Source: Marinobacter mobilis
GTDB lineage: Bacteria; Pseudomonadota; Gammaproteobacteria; Pseudomonadales; Oleiphilaceae
NCBI RefSeq assembly: GCF_900106945.1
Contig: NZ_FNNE01000002.1
Location: 310,001 to 374,000, forward strand
DNA: 64,000 nt
Direction of reading: 5' to 3'
Shown: positions 15,599-24,369 of the stretch, piece after piece
How the letters are laid out: every line of letters begins with the position of its first letter
Position numbering within the stretch: position 1 is the first letter of the stretch
Position numbers and translations under genes: made by a program
Notes under the pieces: generated by a model
Seen by the model: only the letters and a program-made list of their open reading frames with translations
Told to the model about the DNA's origin: nothing
Databases searched by the model: none

Positions 15599-16579
15599 AT
15601 GCGAGCAATTCTGTGCAAGGAATATGGCCCGGCTGAGAGCCTGGTGATTGAGGACATTGCCAGCCCGGAGGCGAAGGGACATGGGGTCAAGGTTCGGGTC
15701 AAGGCGGCAGGGCTGAACTTTCCTGACACGCTGATCATCCAGGGCAAATACCAATTCAAGCCGACCATGCCGTTTTCACCCGGTGGTGAGATGGCTGGCG
15801 AGGTGATTGCGGTGGGCGACAAGGTCACCCGGTTCAAGGTTGGTGACCGGGTTGCCGGCCTGACCGGATTTGGTGCTTTCGCGGAAGAGATTGTCGTTTC
15901 GGAGAACAATCTGTTGCCGGTTCCCGACAGTATGTCGGATGAAAAGGCCGCGGCATTCACCATGGTGTACGGAACCTCGTATTACGCCCTCAAACAGCGG
16001 GCCAACCTTCAGCCCGGGGAGACCCTGCTGGTATTGGGTGCCAGTGGTGGTGTTGGCCTGGCTGCGGTAGAGCTGGGAAAGGCCATGGGTGCGAGAGTGA
16101 TTGCCGCCGCCAGTACAGCCGACAAACTTGAGGTGGCAAAGGCCGCCGGCGCTGACGAGTTGGTCAATTACACCGAAGAACCGCTCAAGGATGCCGTCAA
16201 GAAACTCACCCATGGTAAGGGGGTGGATGTTATTTACGATCCGGTGGGAGGCGACTTTACTGAACAGGCCCTGCGCACCATGGGCTGGAATGGCCGTCAC
16301 CTGATCGTGGGGTTTGCCGCCGGAGACATTCCACAGATTCCAGCCAACCTGACGTTGCTGAAAGGCTGCTCCGTTGTCGGGGTATTCTGGGGCAGCTTCA
16401 CCCAGCATGAACCGCAGGCAAACGCCAGTAACATGATGGAGTTGATGGCGATGTACCAGGAGGGCAAGATTGATCCGAAAATCAGCGAGGTCTTCGGCTT
16501 TGAAGACTACGCCAGTGCCCTGAATGCGCTGACCGAGCGCCGTGCCAAAGGCAAGCTCGTGCTGCGGGTAGCCTCGTAA
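15599..16579 (+). CDS. NADPH:quinone oxidoreductase (medium-chain dehydrogenase/reductase)
   Basis: A 326-residue zinc-free MDR protein of the QOR family. It has the GroES-like N-domain (AGLNFPDTLIIQGKYQFKP, PGGEMAGEVIAVG) and a Rossmann domain (LVLGASGGVGLAAVELGKAMG) with a following AAASTADK that fits NADPH. No catalytic or structural zinc ligands are seen. Family members reduce quinones or enoyl/enone compounds, and some annotate as acrylyl-CoA reductases. ATG at 15599 is preceded by GTGGGAATCG; the alternative at 15575 adds eight unrelated residues. A terminator hairpin follows. Confidence 0.9.
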   Translation: MRAILCKEYGPAESLVIEDIASPEAKGHGVKVRVKAAGLNFPDTLIIQGKYQFKPTMPFSPGGEMAGEVIAVGDKVTRFKVGDRVAGLTGFGAFAEEIVVSENNLLPVPDSMSDEKAAAFTMVYGTSYYALKQRANLQPGETLLVLGASGGVGLAAVELGKAMGARVIAAASTADKLEVAKAAGADELVNYTEEPLKDAVKKLTHGKGVDVIYDPVGGDFTEQALRTMGWNGRHLIVGFAAGDIPQIPANLTLLKGCSVVGVFWGSFTQHEPQANASNMMELMAMYQEGKIDPKISEVFGFEDYASALNALTERRAKGKLVLRVAS

Positions 16580-16586
16580 TCCACGG

Positions 16587-16623
16587 CCTGCAACGCCCGG
16601 CGATCACTGCCGGGCGTTGCAGG
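16587..16623 (+). terminator. Hairpin after the quinone oxidoreductase gene
   Basis: Perfect 15-base arms (CCTGCAACGCCCGGC and its complement) flank a 7-base loop, 8 bases after the stop. Only a short T-rich stretch follows, so it may be an intrinsic terminator or a 3'-protecting hairpin. Confidence 0.75.
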
Positions 16624-16725
16624 CTAAGCCCTTGTTTTCAGTGCAGGGGCCGGTGTGCTGCTACACTTGGGTATCAGGAAGGCTTCCAGCTATCAGGGAG
16701 TGGATCGCCCGGAGAGGTCACCCAG

Positions 16726-17529
16726 ATGGATACGAATCAACAGGTCAGTGACGCCTACCCACCAACGGAAATCGCCCGTAAAGTCGAAAAAATTGGTGTA
16801 ACGAAAGCGAGGCTCGACACGTTAAGCGTTCTGGTGCTCTCCGTACTGGCGGGGGCATTCATTTCACTTGGCGCTCTTTTTTACGCAGTGGTTGTGACCG
16901 ACACCAGCTTGGGGTTTGGTGTGACCCGATTACTGGGGGGAGTGAGTTTCAGCCTCGGGTTGATTCTGGTGGTCGTTGCTGGTGCTGAGTTGTTCACCGG
17001 CAATAACCTGATTGCAATGGCTTGGGCCAGCGGCCTGATTCGAACCAGGGACGTTTTGAGGAGCTGGCTGCTCACTTACATTGGCAATGCCGTCGGCTGT
17101 GTTGGCACAGTCGTTCTCGTCGCGTGGAGCGGCATCGACACCTTGGCTAATGATGCCGTCGGTCGAACGGTGGTTGATATCGCCCGGTCCAAGAGCGGGC
17201 TATCGATGAGTGAGGCGTTTGCGCGGGGAATTCTCTGTAACGTGCTTGTCTGTCTCGCGGTGTGGCTTGCCATTGGAGCGCGCAGTGTCACGGACAAAAT
17301 TATGGCGATTCTGTTTCCTGTGACGGCCTTTGTCGTCATGGGGTTTGAGCATTCAGTTGCAAACTGGTTTTTTCTGCCCTATGGGTTCTTTCTGGATAGT
17401 CAGGGCTTGGTGTCACTGAGTGGAGCCCTACAGAATCTGCTGCTGGTGAGTGCCGGGAATATTGTTGGCGGTACGCTGCTGGTTTCCGGCGTTTACTGGA
17501 TTGCTTACCTGCGAAGAGAGCGAATCTAG
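16726..17529 (+). CDS. Formate/nitrite transporter (FNT) family channel
   Basis: A 267-residue inner-membrane protein with six hydrophobic segments and the FNT signatures AELFTGNN (threonine of the periplasmic loop), RGILCNVLVCLAVW and FEHSVANWFF with the central pore histidine. The family forms pentamers that pass formate, nitrite or hydrosulfide. No formate lyase or nitrite reductase gene is adjacent, so the substrate cannot be assigned from context. The residues before the first helix (PPTEIARKVEKIGVTKARLD) match the amphipathic N-terminus of FocA-type proteins. Confidence 0.92.
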   Translation: MDTNQQVSDAYPPTEIARKVEKIGVTKARLDTLSVLVLSVLAGAFISLGALFYAVVVTDTSLGFGVTRLLGGVSFSLGLILVVVAGAELFTGNNLIAMAWASGLIRTRDVLRSWLLTYIGNAVGCVGTVVLVAWSGIDTLANDAVGRTVVDIARSKSGLSMSEAFARGILCNVLVCLAVWLAIGARSVTDKIMAILFPVTAFVVMGFEHSVANWFFLPYGFFLDSQGLVSLSGALQNLLLVSAGNIVGGTLLVSGVYWIAYLRRERI

Positions 17530-17610
17530 CTGGCACTGGTTATTGGACGCCTGTTCCGCAGCGCTCTTGGCACAGGTGCCCGTGCCCCTGGTGTTGGTTG
17601 AGTTTATGTT

Positions 17611-17982
17611 ATGAGTGAAAAATATCTGTGCGCATCCTGCGGTCAGTTATTCCCGACCGGCGACGCTGTCGATGGATTCACGCAAGGCTATCGTAAGGGC
17701 TTCCTTTGCCCGTTTTGTCATGCCAATCTCGAAGAAGCGGGGGAGTCGGACGATATTGTGCATCTGCGGTTCGGACTGGCCTACATGATCGCCCTGGCAG
17801 TGGTGGTTTGGCTGGGCCAAATTGACAGCTTTCAGCTGCAGATCGGTAAGCAGGGCCTCATCAATGAGATCCTGACGGTCGGTGTGTTGGCCGCAGTACC
17901 TACGGTGCCGTTCCTGATTCTGAACCGGAAGGCGGTTTGGGGCAGCCGAACCGTCTTTACCCGCAACATTCCTCATCCGTAG
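17611..17982 (+). CDS. Zinc-ribbon membrane protein of unknown function
   Basis: A 123-residue protein. Residues 5-40 contain two CxxC pairs (LCASCGQLF and LCPFCHANL), a likely zinc ribbon, and residues about 52-105 hold two hydrophobic segments, so the zinc domain probably faces the cytoplasm at the inner membrane. The ribosome binding site is poor. The codon use looks ordinary for the region. It sits between the FNT channel and the acetyltransferase genes without clear coupling to either. I do not recognise the family. Confidence 0.72.
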   Translation: MSEKYLCASCGQLFPTGDAVDGFTQGYRKGFLCPFCHANLEEAGESDDIVHLRFGLAYMIALAVVVWLGQIDSFQLQIGKQGLINEILTVGVLAAVPTVPFLILNRKAVWGSRTVFTRNIPHP

Positions 17983-18150
17983 CCCGGGTTGTTTGCGCTG
18001 GGGCACAGAACCTTTATGTCAGGGAACAGACATGTATTTCGCCGATGATTTATCCCGAAAACGCCGTGCCCGCTGCGGTGCCTTCAGCGTGGGGGGGGAT
18101 TTGGTTGTATCGACCGGGTTTGGTGTTCGGGCTGTCTTTCCGGATGACTC

Positions 18151-18738
18151 ATGTTTATCGCTGAAACCGATCGCCTGATTCTCCGTCCCCTGGGTTATGA
18201 CGACCTGGCCGATCTGGCAGACATCCTCGCTGATCCTGAGGTGATGCGGTATTCGCTACGGGGTGTATGCGACCGGGCGGCGACTTTGCGCTTCATTGAC
18301 TGGTGTGTGGCCTGTTACCGGAGCCACGGACTCGGGCCCTGGGCGTTGCTGGGCCGCTCGGGCGGGGAGCTCCTTGGCTTTTGCGGTCTCGGGCCCGAGC
18401 CGGTGGGCGAGCGGGAGGAGATCAATCTAGGCTATCGTCTGGCGCGGCGCTACTGGCATCAGGGGTTCGCCACTGAGGCGGTGGACGCGGTGCTGACCCA
18501 TGGCTTTCAGGCGCAACGCGTGGAATCCGTGGTCGCGATCATCGAGCCCGGCAATGTGGCGTCGTTAAGGGTCGTGGAAAAGGCAGGGTTTGGTGACTAC
18601 CGGATGGAGGCGTTTCACGACCAGCCGGCGCGCATGTATCGTATGAGTGTTGAGCAATGGCGGCAGCTGGGCAAGCCCCTTTCCCGCTTGGGCCGGCGCC
18701 CGTCCGCAGTGGTGAACCCGGGGCAGGAAGCCGATTGA
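18151..18738 (+). CDS. GNAT-family N-acetyltransferase (RimJ/RimL type)
   Basis: A 195-residue acetyltransferase of the Acetyltransf_3 kind. It opens with ETDRLILRPLGYDDLADLA, has INLGYRLARRYWHQGFATEAV (acetyl-CoA pyrophosphate loop) near residue 92, and NVASLRVVEKAGF near residue 131. Such proteins acetylate ribosomal protein N-termini or small amines; the substrate here is unknown. A strong two-way terminator follows. The 168 bases upstream hold no convincing gene. Confidence 0.88.
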   Translation: MFIAETDRLILRPLGYDDLADLADILADPEVMRYSLRGVCDRAATLRFIDWCVACYRSHGLGPWALLGRSGGELLGFCGLGPEPVGEREEINLGYRLARRYWHQGFATEAVDAVLTHGFQAQRVESVVAIIEPGNVASLRVVEKAGFGDYRMEAFHDQPARMYRMSVEQWRQLGKPLSRLGRRPSAVVNPGQEAD

Positions 18739-18748
18739 TATCAGAACA

Positions 18749-18782
18749 AATCAAAAAGGGGGCGAACGCCCCCTTTTTGATT
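18749..18782. terminator. Bidirectional intrinsic terminator (GNAT / atuH)
   Basis: Perfect 15-base arms AATCAAAAAGGGGGC and GCCCCCTTTTTGATT close around a GAAC loop. The A-run and T-run on either side allow termination in both directions, closing the GNAT gene and the atu operon. Confidence 0.93.
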
Positions 18783-18795
18783 CAGCGACGGTTGA

Positions 18796-20625
18796 TCAGA
18801 AACGGACCTTGCCGTCGTTGATCTCTTTCTCCAGTTCTGCCGTCACCAGTGTGTATTCCTGGGTTTTCGGCAACCAGACGTAGACGTCGTCTTCCGCTTT
18901 TTCAGTGGAGTAAGCCATCTTCTGGATGTCCACCTTACGGTACTTGAAGGTACCGGTTTTCTCGATGCCGTCGGTCACCCGGATAAACACCGGAATGGCG
19001 TAGGCGGGCAGGTTGGCGTTGAGGTAATTGAACAGGCCCTGGACATCGAAACCTGCTTTGCCTTGCTGCGGAACCAGAGTGACCATACCGGCCTTGCCGT
19101 TGGTATTGGGGATTTCGACGCCGTAGCCGATGGCCTCTTCCACCAGGCCGGAACCATCAATGATGTTTTCCACCTCAGTGGTCGATACGTTCTCGCCCTT
19201 CCAGCGGAAAGTGTCACCCATGCGATCAACGAACTGCAGGTGACGGAAGCCGATCTCCCGCAGTACATCGCCGGTATTGAACCACTGGTCGCCGTTCTTG
19301 AAGGCGTTGCGGAGGATGGACTTTTCAGTGGCTTCTTTTTGCGTATAGCCTTCAAATGACCACTTCTTGGTGATCTCGCCAATCAGCAGTCCGGGCTCGC
19401 CGGCCTTTACCTCTTCCATGAAGCCTTTCTTGTTACGGATCGGATCGCGGGTACCTTCATGGAACTTCACCAGCTTGTAGGGTGCGGTGGAGAAGCCGAC
19501 GGTGTTGTCCATGTTGAAGAAGTTGCTGAAGCCGATGTTGCCTTCACTGGAGGCGTACAACTCGGCAACGGTATCGATACCGAAGCGGTCCTTGAACGGC
19601 TTCCAGATGGACGGGCGAAGGCCATTGCCGATCATCTTGGTCAGGCTGTGGTTGCGGTCCTGAGGGCTGGCGGGCTGGTTCAGCAGGTAGCGGCACAGCT
19701 CACCAACGTAACCGAAGGTGGTGGCCTTATAGCGACGGACGTCGTCCCAGAATGCACTGGCAGAAAACTTGCGCCGCAGGGCAATAGCAGAGCCGCCGGC
19801 GATCACCGAGCCCCAGCACACCAGCAGGGCAGTGCCGTGGTACAGCGGCAGGGTGCAGTAGAGCACGTCTTCGGGCTGCATGCTCAGGGACATCAGGCCA
19901 AAGCCGCCGTAGGCCTTGACGAACTTGCGATGGCTGCCGGGGGCGGCCTTGGGCAACCCTGTGGTGCCTGAGGTGAACAGATAGACCGCGGTATCACCCA
20001 GTTTCGGTGGATTGGCGACCGCAGGGTTCACGCCCTGATAGGCGCTGACCTGTTCTGCCAGGTTTACGTACCCTTTGGGGGCATCACCAAAACCGCTGCG
20101 GGTATTTTCATCGGCCAGGAACAGGAAGGGCTGGTCCTGGTTGATGTCGATCTGGTCGCGAACCTGGTCAAACACCTCCGTCAGTTCTCCGCCAACCACG
20201 ACCAGCTTGGGCTTGATCAGGTTGATGCTGTGTTCCAGCACCCGCCCCTTCTGAGAGGTGTTGAGCATGGCGCAGGCAACACCGAGTTTGGCTGCACCCG
20301 CCACAACGGCGAGCAGCTCCGGCCGGTTCTCCAGGAAAATGGCGATCGAGTCGCCTTTGGCCAGTCCACGGGCACGGAAGTAGTGGGCAAAACGGTTGGC
20401 CCAGGCGTTGAAGTCCTGCCAGTTGATGCTGATATCTTCGTACAGCACCGCTGGACGCTGGGGGAACTTCTCGGCGTTATGCTCAATCAGGGTGCCCAGG
20501 GTCAGGTCTTTGTTATCATCCTTGACGGAGTAGTAGTAAAAGCCCTTGGCGATGGAAGGGAAGCGCCGCAGTATGCCAGGCAGACTGCGGACCAGGTCAC
20601 GTGCGGAAACATTGTTGTCGGTCAT
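18796..20625 (-). CDS. atuH: Long-chain acyl-CoA synthetase of the atu cluster
   Basis: A 609-residue AMP-forming acyl-CoA synthetase of the FATP/very-long-chain subgroup. The P-loop YLFTSGTTGLPKAAPGSHRK lies near residue 217, with ELYASSEGNIGF (A5 motif), WFNTGDVLREIGFRHLQF (A7) and DRMGDTFRWKGENVST (A8). It would activate citronellate, geranylate or other branched acids as CoA thioesters. It is the last gene in the minus-strand cluster, as in Pseudomonas aeruginosa atuABCDEFGH, 72 bases after atuG, and is closed by a strong terminator. Confidence 0.88.
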   Translation of the reverse strand: MTDNNVSARDLVRSLPGILRRFPSIAKGFYYYSVKDDNKDLTLGTLIEHNAEKFPQRPAVLYEDISINWQDFNAWANRFAHYFRARGLAKGDSIAIFLENRPELLAVVAGAAKLGVACAMLNTSQKGRVLEHSINLIKPKLVVVGGELTEVFDQVRDQIDINQDQPFLFLADENTRSGFGDAPKGYVNLAEQVSAYQGVNPAVANPPKLGDTAVYLFTSGTTGLPKAAPGSHRKFVKAYGGFGLMSLSMQPEDVLYCTLPLYHGTALLVCWGSVIAGGSAIALRRKFSASAFWDDVRRYKATTFGYVGELCRYLLNQPASPQDRNHSLTKMIGNGLRPSIWKPFKDRFGIDTVAELYASSEGNIGFSNFFNMDNTVGFSTAPYKLVKFHEGTRDPIRNKKGFMEEVKAGEPGLLIGEITKKWSFEGYTQKEATEKSILRNAFKNGDQWFNTGDVLREIGFRHLQFVDRMGDTFRWKGENVSTTEVENIIDGSGLVEEAIGYGVEIPNTNGKAGMVTLVPQQGKAGFDVQGLFNYLNANLPAYAIPVFIRVTDGIEKTGTFKYRKVDIQKMAYSTEKAEDDVYVWLPKTQEYTLVTAELEKEINDGKVRF

Positions 20626-20697
20626 GCGGTTATCCGTTCGGGTTTGGCGAGTTTATACGTTGTAATTCAAGCCCGGGGATTCGCAGGACCCCGGCAA

Positions 20698-21525
20698 TCA
20701 GTCGAGAAACAGATCCGGCAACAGCGGCTTGTCTCCCTGGGCAAAACGGTAGTGATCGAACTCGGTCACTCCTGCTGCCCGCAGTACGTCTTCATCAATC
20801 AGCGCCTGACCGGACAGGGACTGATCGGCTGTCGCCAGAATGCCGACGGCAGCGTCCGCCATGATGTCGGGCTTGCGACCCTGGGCCATCAGCGTGGGAC
20901 CGCCTGCCTCGAATTCGATGGCAGCAGTGGAAATCAGCGTCTTCGGCCACAGTGAACAGACACTGATGCCGTGGCGACGGAATTCCTCTGCCATGCCCAT
21001 GGTCAGCATGGTCATGGCGTATTTCGTGGTGGTATATGGCCCATACTGGGCGAACCACTTTGGCTTCAGGTTCAGCGGCGGTGACAGGCTCAGAATGTGG
21101 GCCTGGGATGACTGCTTTAGCCAGGGCAATGCCGCCTGGCTGCATACAAAGACCGCCCGCGCGTTCACCTGATGCATCAGGTCGTACCGGCTGGCCTTGA
21201 GTTTTTCCACGCCCTGAAGGCGTATCGCGCCAGCGTTGTTGACCAGCATATCGAGTCCGCCAAAGTGACGGGCGGCCTCATCGATGCGGGCTTTCACCAT
21301 GTCTTCATCGCGCACATCCAGCACCAGTGGCAGAGCTTCGCCACCGAGTTCGCGCACCTCGTCGGCGACGGTATGAATCGTGCCGGGCAGTTTGGGGTGG
21401 GGGCTGTCGGACTTTGCGGCAATCACCACCCGAGCGCCCTCCCGAGCGCACGCCAGCGCTATTGCGCGGCCTATGCCCCTGCTTGCTCCTGTAATAAATA
21501 CGGTCTTGTCGGTCAGTCTGTTCAT
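20698..21525 (-). CDS. atuG: Short-chain dehydrogenase of the atu cluster
   Basis: A 275-residue SDR with ITGASRGIGRAIALACAREG, an NNAGAI motif and catalytic YTTTKYAMTM. The overall pattern, including RVVIAAKSDSPHPKLPGTI after strand 2, resembles the hydroxysteroid dehydrogenase-like 2 (HSDL2) group. In P. aeruginosa AtuG is proposed to help oxidise terpenoid alcohols or a hydroxy intermediate; the exact step is not settled. It lies 11 bases after atuF, within the operon. Confidence 0.88.
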   Translation of the reverse strand: MNRLTDKTVFITGASRGIGRAIALACAREGARVVIAAKSDSPHPKLPGTIHTVADEVRELGGEALPLVLDVRDEDMVKARIDEAARHFGGLDMLVNNAGAIRLQGVEKLKASRYDLMHQVNARAVFVCSQAALPWLKQSSQAHILSLSPPLNLKPKWFAQYGPYTTTKYAMTMLTMGMAEEFRRHGISVCSLWPKTLISTAAIEFEAGGPTLMAQGRKPDIMADAAVGILATADQSLSGQALIDEDVLRAAGVTEFDHYRFAQGDKPLLPDLFLD

Positions 21526-21536
21526 GATCGGGGTTC

Positions 21537-23504
21537 TCAGGTTGTGGAAGTGTGTTCGGCGTGGTCGGACTGCACTTCGACCAGCAACTGCTGGCGACGT
21601 ACCTGATCACCTGCTGACGTATGGAGCCGAATGACCTGGCCATCGCGGTCCGCTTTGACCGGGTGCTCCATCTTCATCGCTTCCAGAACCACCAGAACAT
21701 CACCCTGGTGAACCTGCTGACCTTCCTCCACCATGACTGCCACGATGGCCCCATCCATGGTTGCCCGTACCTGGCCGGAACCACAGAGGGAACCGGATTC
21801 GGGCGGCTGGTGGGTGACATCGCGCAAGTGCACGGTGTGGCCGGACTGCTGCAAATATAGGTGATCGCCGCAGCGCTGATATTGGCACCTGTGACGAGTG
21901 CCATTGTCGATATAGCATAGCTGGTCGCTTTCCAGGCCAATCAGTTCCAGCTCGCAGTCTTGCTGGTCATGGCTGACAAAGAGACGGCTGCCCTGGTGGC
22001 GAACCAGTAATTCAAAGCGGGTCTCGTTGCTGGCGAGAATCACCGGCACCTGGGTCGCCAGGGCATTGCTCCAGGCCACCTGCTGGTCCTTTCGGACGCA
22101 TAGAACGGCCGCCGCCAGGGCCAGCTCTCGCAGTGTGGGAGGGTGCATGGACAGGGACGGATCTGTGGCAAAGTCCTGGCCCAGAAACGCCGTGGTGGCT
22201 TCGCCTGCAGCAAAGGTGTCGTGGCCGATAATCCGGCTCAGAAAGTGACGGTTGGTGGTGACACCAAAAATCTGACTGTCCTCCAGTGTCCGCAGCAGTC
22301 GCCGCCGGGCGTCGTCACGGGTTTGGCCCCAGGCGATCACTTTGGCCAGCATCGGATCGTAGTGAGGGCTGACGATGTCGCCGCTGCGTACACCGCTGTC
22401 GATGCGGATGCCCTCCCCAGTGACAGGCTCAAACCTGTCCAGACGACCGGTTTGCGGGGTAAATCCGCTGGCGGGGTCCTCGGCATACAGTCGTACTTCA
22501 ATGGCGTGGCCGTTAAGGGCAATCTGCTCCTGTGCCAGCGGCAGCTGCTGCCCTTCGGCTACGGCGAGCTGCCAGGCTACCAGATCCTGACCCGTGATCA
22601 GTTCAGTAACCGGGTGTTCCACCTGCAGGCGGGTATTCATTTCCAGGAAGTAGAAGTTACGGTCACTATCCACCAGGAATTCCACCGTGCCGGCGCCCCG
22701 GTAACCGCAGGCCTGGGCGGCCTTGACGGCGGCCTCGCCCATGGCTTGTCGCAGCTCTGGAGTGACGAACGGTGAGGGGGCCTCTTCGACCACTTTCTGA
22801 TGACGACGCTGGATGGAACAGTCCCGTTCGCCCAGGTAAACGGCGTTGCCGTGATTGTCTGCGAACACCTGGATTTCAATGTGCCGCGGTTGCAGTACAG
22901 CCTTTTCCAGAATCAGTTCGTCGTCGCCGAAGGCCTGTTTTGCTTCGGAGCGGGCGCGGGCGATGTTATCGGCCAGTTGCGATGGATCTTCCACCAACCG
23001 CATGCCGCGGCCGCCACCACCGGCGGAGGCCTTGATCATCAGTGGAAAGCCGATGTCTCGGGCGGCAGCCAGCAATTGCTCATCGCTGGCGTTATCGCCT
23101 TCGTAGCCGGGCACGACCGGAACGCCGGCTGCCTGCATGGCAATCTTGGAGCGGCGTTTGCTGCCCATCAGGTCAATGGCGTCTGCGGGGGGGCCGACGA
23201 AGACCAGGCCGGCCTCTTCGCAGGCGCGGGCAAATCCGGCGTTTTCGGACAGGAAACCGTAACCCGGGTGAATGCAGTCGGCGCCGGTCCTGCGGGCTGC
23301 CTCCAGGATGGCCTCGGCATTCAGGTAGGAGGCCGAAACCTGGGCAGGGCCAATCAGGGCCGCCTCATCAGCCTCCTCGACATGGACGGCACGGGCGTCG
23401 GCCTCGGAGTACACCGCTACGGTGCGGTAACCCAGAGCGCGGGCGGTGCGGATAACCCGAACGGCAATTTCCCCACGGTTGGCAATCAACAGTTTCTTTA
23501 GCAT
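21537..23504 (-). CDS. atuF: Geranyl-CoA carboxylase, biotin-containing alpha subunit
   Basis: A 655-residue acyl-CoA carboxylase alpha subunit. The biotin carboxylase domain (KLLIANRGEIAVRVIRTAR, ATP-grasp loop KASAGGGGRGMR, FLEMNTRLQVEHPVTE) covers about residues 1-450, then a BT-type linker, then a biotinyl domain ending with EAMKMEHP, with biotin on Lys611. With AtuC it carboxylates cis-geranyl-CoA to isohexenylglutaconyl-CoA. Sequence alone could also mean methylcrotonyl- or propionyl-CoA carboxylase; the atu gene order decides the call. Confidence 0.93.
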   Translation of the reverse strand: MLKKLLIANRGEIAVRVIRTARALGYRTVAVYSEADARAVHVEEADEAALIGPAQVSASYLNAEAILEAARRTGADCIHPGYGFLSENAGFARACEEAGLVFVGPPADAIDLMGSKRRSKIAMQAAGVPVVPGYEGDNASDEQLLAAARDIGFPLMIKASAGGGGRGMRLVEDPSQLADNIARARSEAKQAFGDDELILEKAVLQPRHIEIQVFADNHGNAVYLGERDCSIQRRHQKVVEEAPSPFVTPELRQAMGEAAVKAAQACGYRGAGTVEFLVDSDRNFYFLEMNTRLQVEHPVTELITGQDLVAWQLAVAEGQQLPLAQEQIALNGHAIEVRLYAEDPASGFTPQTGRLDRFEPVTGEGIRIDSGVRSGDIVSPHYDPMLAKVIAWGQTRDDARRRLLRTLEDSQIFGVTTNRHFLSRIIGHDTFAAGEATTAFLGQDFATDPSLSMHPPTLRELALAAAVLCVRKDQQVAWSNALATQVPVILASNETRFELLVRHQGSRLFVSHDQQDCELELIGLESDQLCYIDNGTRHRCQYQRCGDHLYLQQSGHTVHLRDVTHQPPESGSLCGSGQVRATMDGAIVAVMVEEGQQVHQGDVLVVLEAMKMEHPVKADRDGQVIRLHTSAGDQVRRQQLLVEVQSDHAEHTSTT

Positions 23505-23513
23505 GCCCGATCC

Positions 23514-24347
23514 TCAATTATGCTCAGTGGCGTTAACTTCCGCCCAGGCCGGTGGTCGTTTCTGCACAAAGGCCATGGTGCCTTCTGAGCCCTCCGTTCC
23601 ACGGACGGCCGCGGCGAACTGTGCGGCGGCATCATCCAGAAGCGTCGCCATGGGTTCCTTACCGACCCTGTGCAGTAATTGTTTTGTGGTTGCGGTGGCG
23701 TCGGGTGCGCAGTGGCGGACGCGATCCAGCGCGGAGGTGACAGCCGTTTCCAGCTTATTGGCCACGTCGCAGTACTGATGGATAAGCCCCAGTTGCCGGG
23801 CTTCCTCGCCTTTAACTTTTAGCCCCAGCAGGGCCAATCGCCGGGCCTGGGTCAGACCGATGCGTTCCACAACAAAGGGGGCAATCTGTGCCGGAATCAC
23901 CCCCAGCCCGGTTTCTGGCAGGGCAAACGTAACGGTGGGCCCGCCAATTGCGACGTCGGTGACGCAGGCCAGACCGAAACCGCCTCCCATCACGGCACCT
24001 TCGAGCACGGCAATAATCACTTTGGAGGACTCGTTGACCTGCTGGATCATCTGGCCGAACGCCCGGTTGAGGCGGTAGAACGGATCCTGTTCGCCTTCTC
24101 CGGCCGGCTGGCTGCGGGCCCCAGCCATGTCCTTGATATCACCACCAGCACAGAAATGGCCTTCGGCACCGCGCAACACCACGGCCCGGATCGAGTTGTC
24201 GCTCTCAATCTGGCTGAATACGTTGGCCAGCTCCGCCACCATCGCCAGGCTCATGGCGTTGCGTGCCTGGGGCCGGTTCAGGGTCACGTGCAGGGCATGG
24301 CCCTGACGGACCAGGATCAGGGTCTTGCAATGGGGTAGTTCGGTCAT
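23514..24347 (-). CDS. atuE: Isohexenylglutaconyl-CoA hydratase
   Basis: A 277-residue crotonase-fold protein. The oxyanion-hole segments are RPQARNAMS and HFCAGGDIKDM, followed by GAVMGGGFGLACVTDVAI and ALPETGLGVIPAQIAPFVVERIG. It hydrates the carboxylated terpene acyl-CoA before cleavage. The ATG at 24347 gives family length; the open frame beyond it to 24476 overlaps atuD. It lies between atuD and atuF with gaps of 22 and 9 bases. Confidence 0.92.
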   Translation of the reverse strand: MTELPHCKTLILVRQGHALHVTLNRPQARNAMSLAMVAELANVFSQIESDNSIRAVVLRGAEGHFCAGGDIKDMAGARSQPAGEGEQDPFYRLNRAFGQMIQQVNESSKVIIAVLEGAVMGGGFGLACVTDVAIGGPTVTFALPETGLGVIPAQIAPFVVERIGLTQARRLALLGLKVKGEEARQLGLIHQYCDVANKLETAVTSALDRVRHCAPDATATTKQLLHRVGKEPMATLLDDAAAQFAAAVRGTEGSEGTMAFVQKRPPAWAEVNATEHN

Positions 24348-24369
24348 CGGTATGTCCTCGGCCGCCGGT

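Noticed and set aside
17993..18178. 61-residue frame before the GNAT gene
   Set aside because: No good ribosome binding site, overlaps the GNAT start, and no recognisable sequence pattern.
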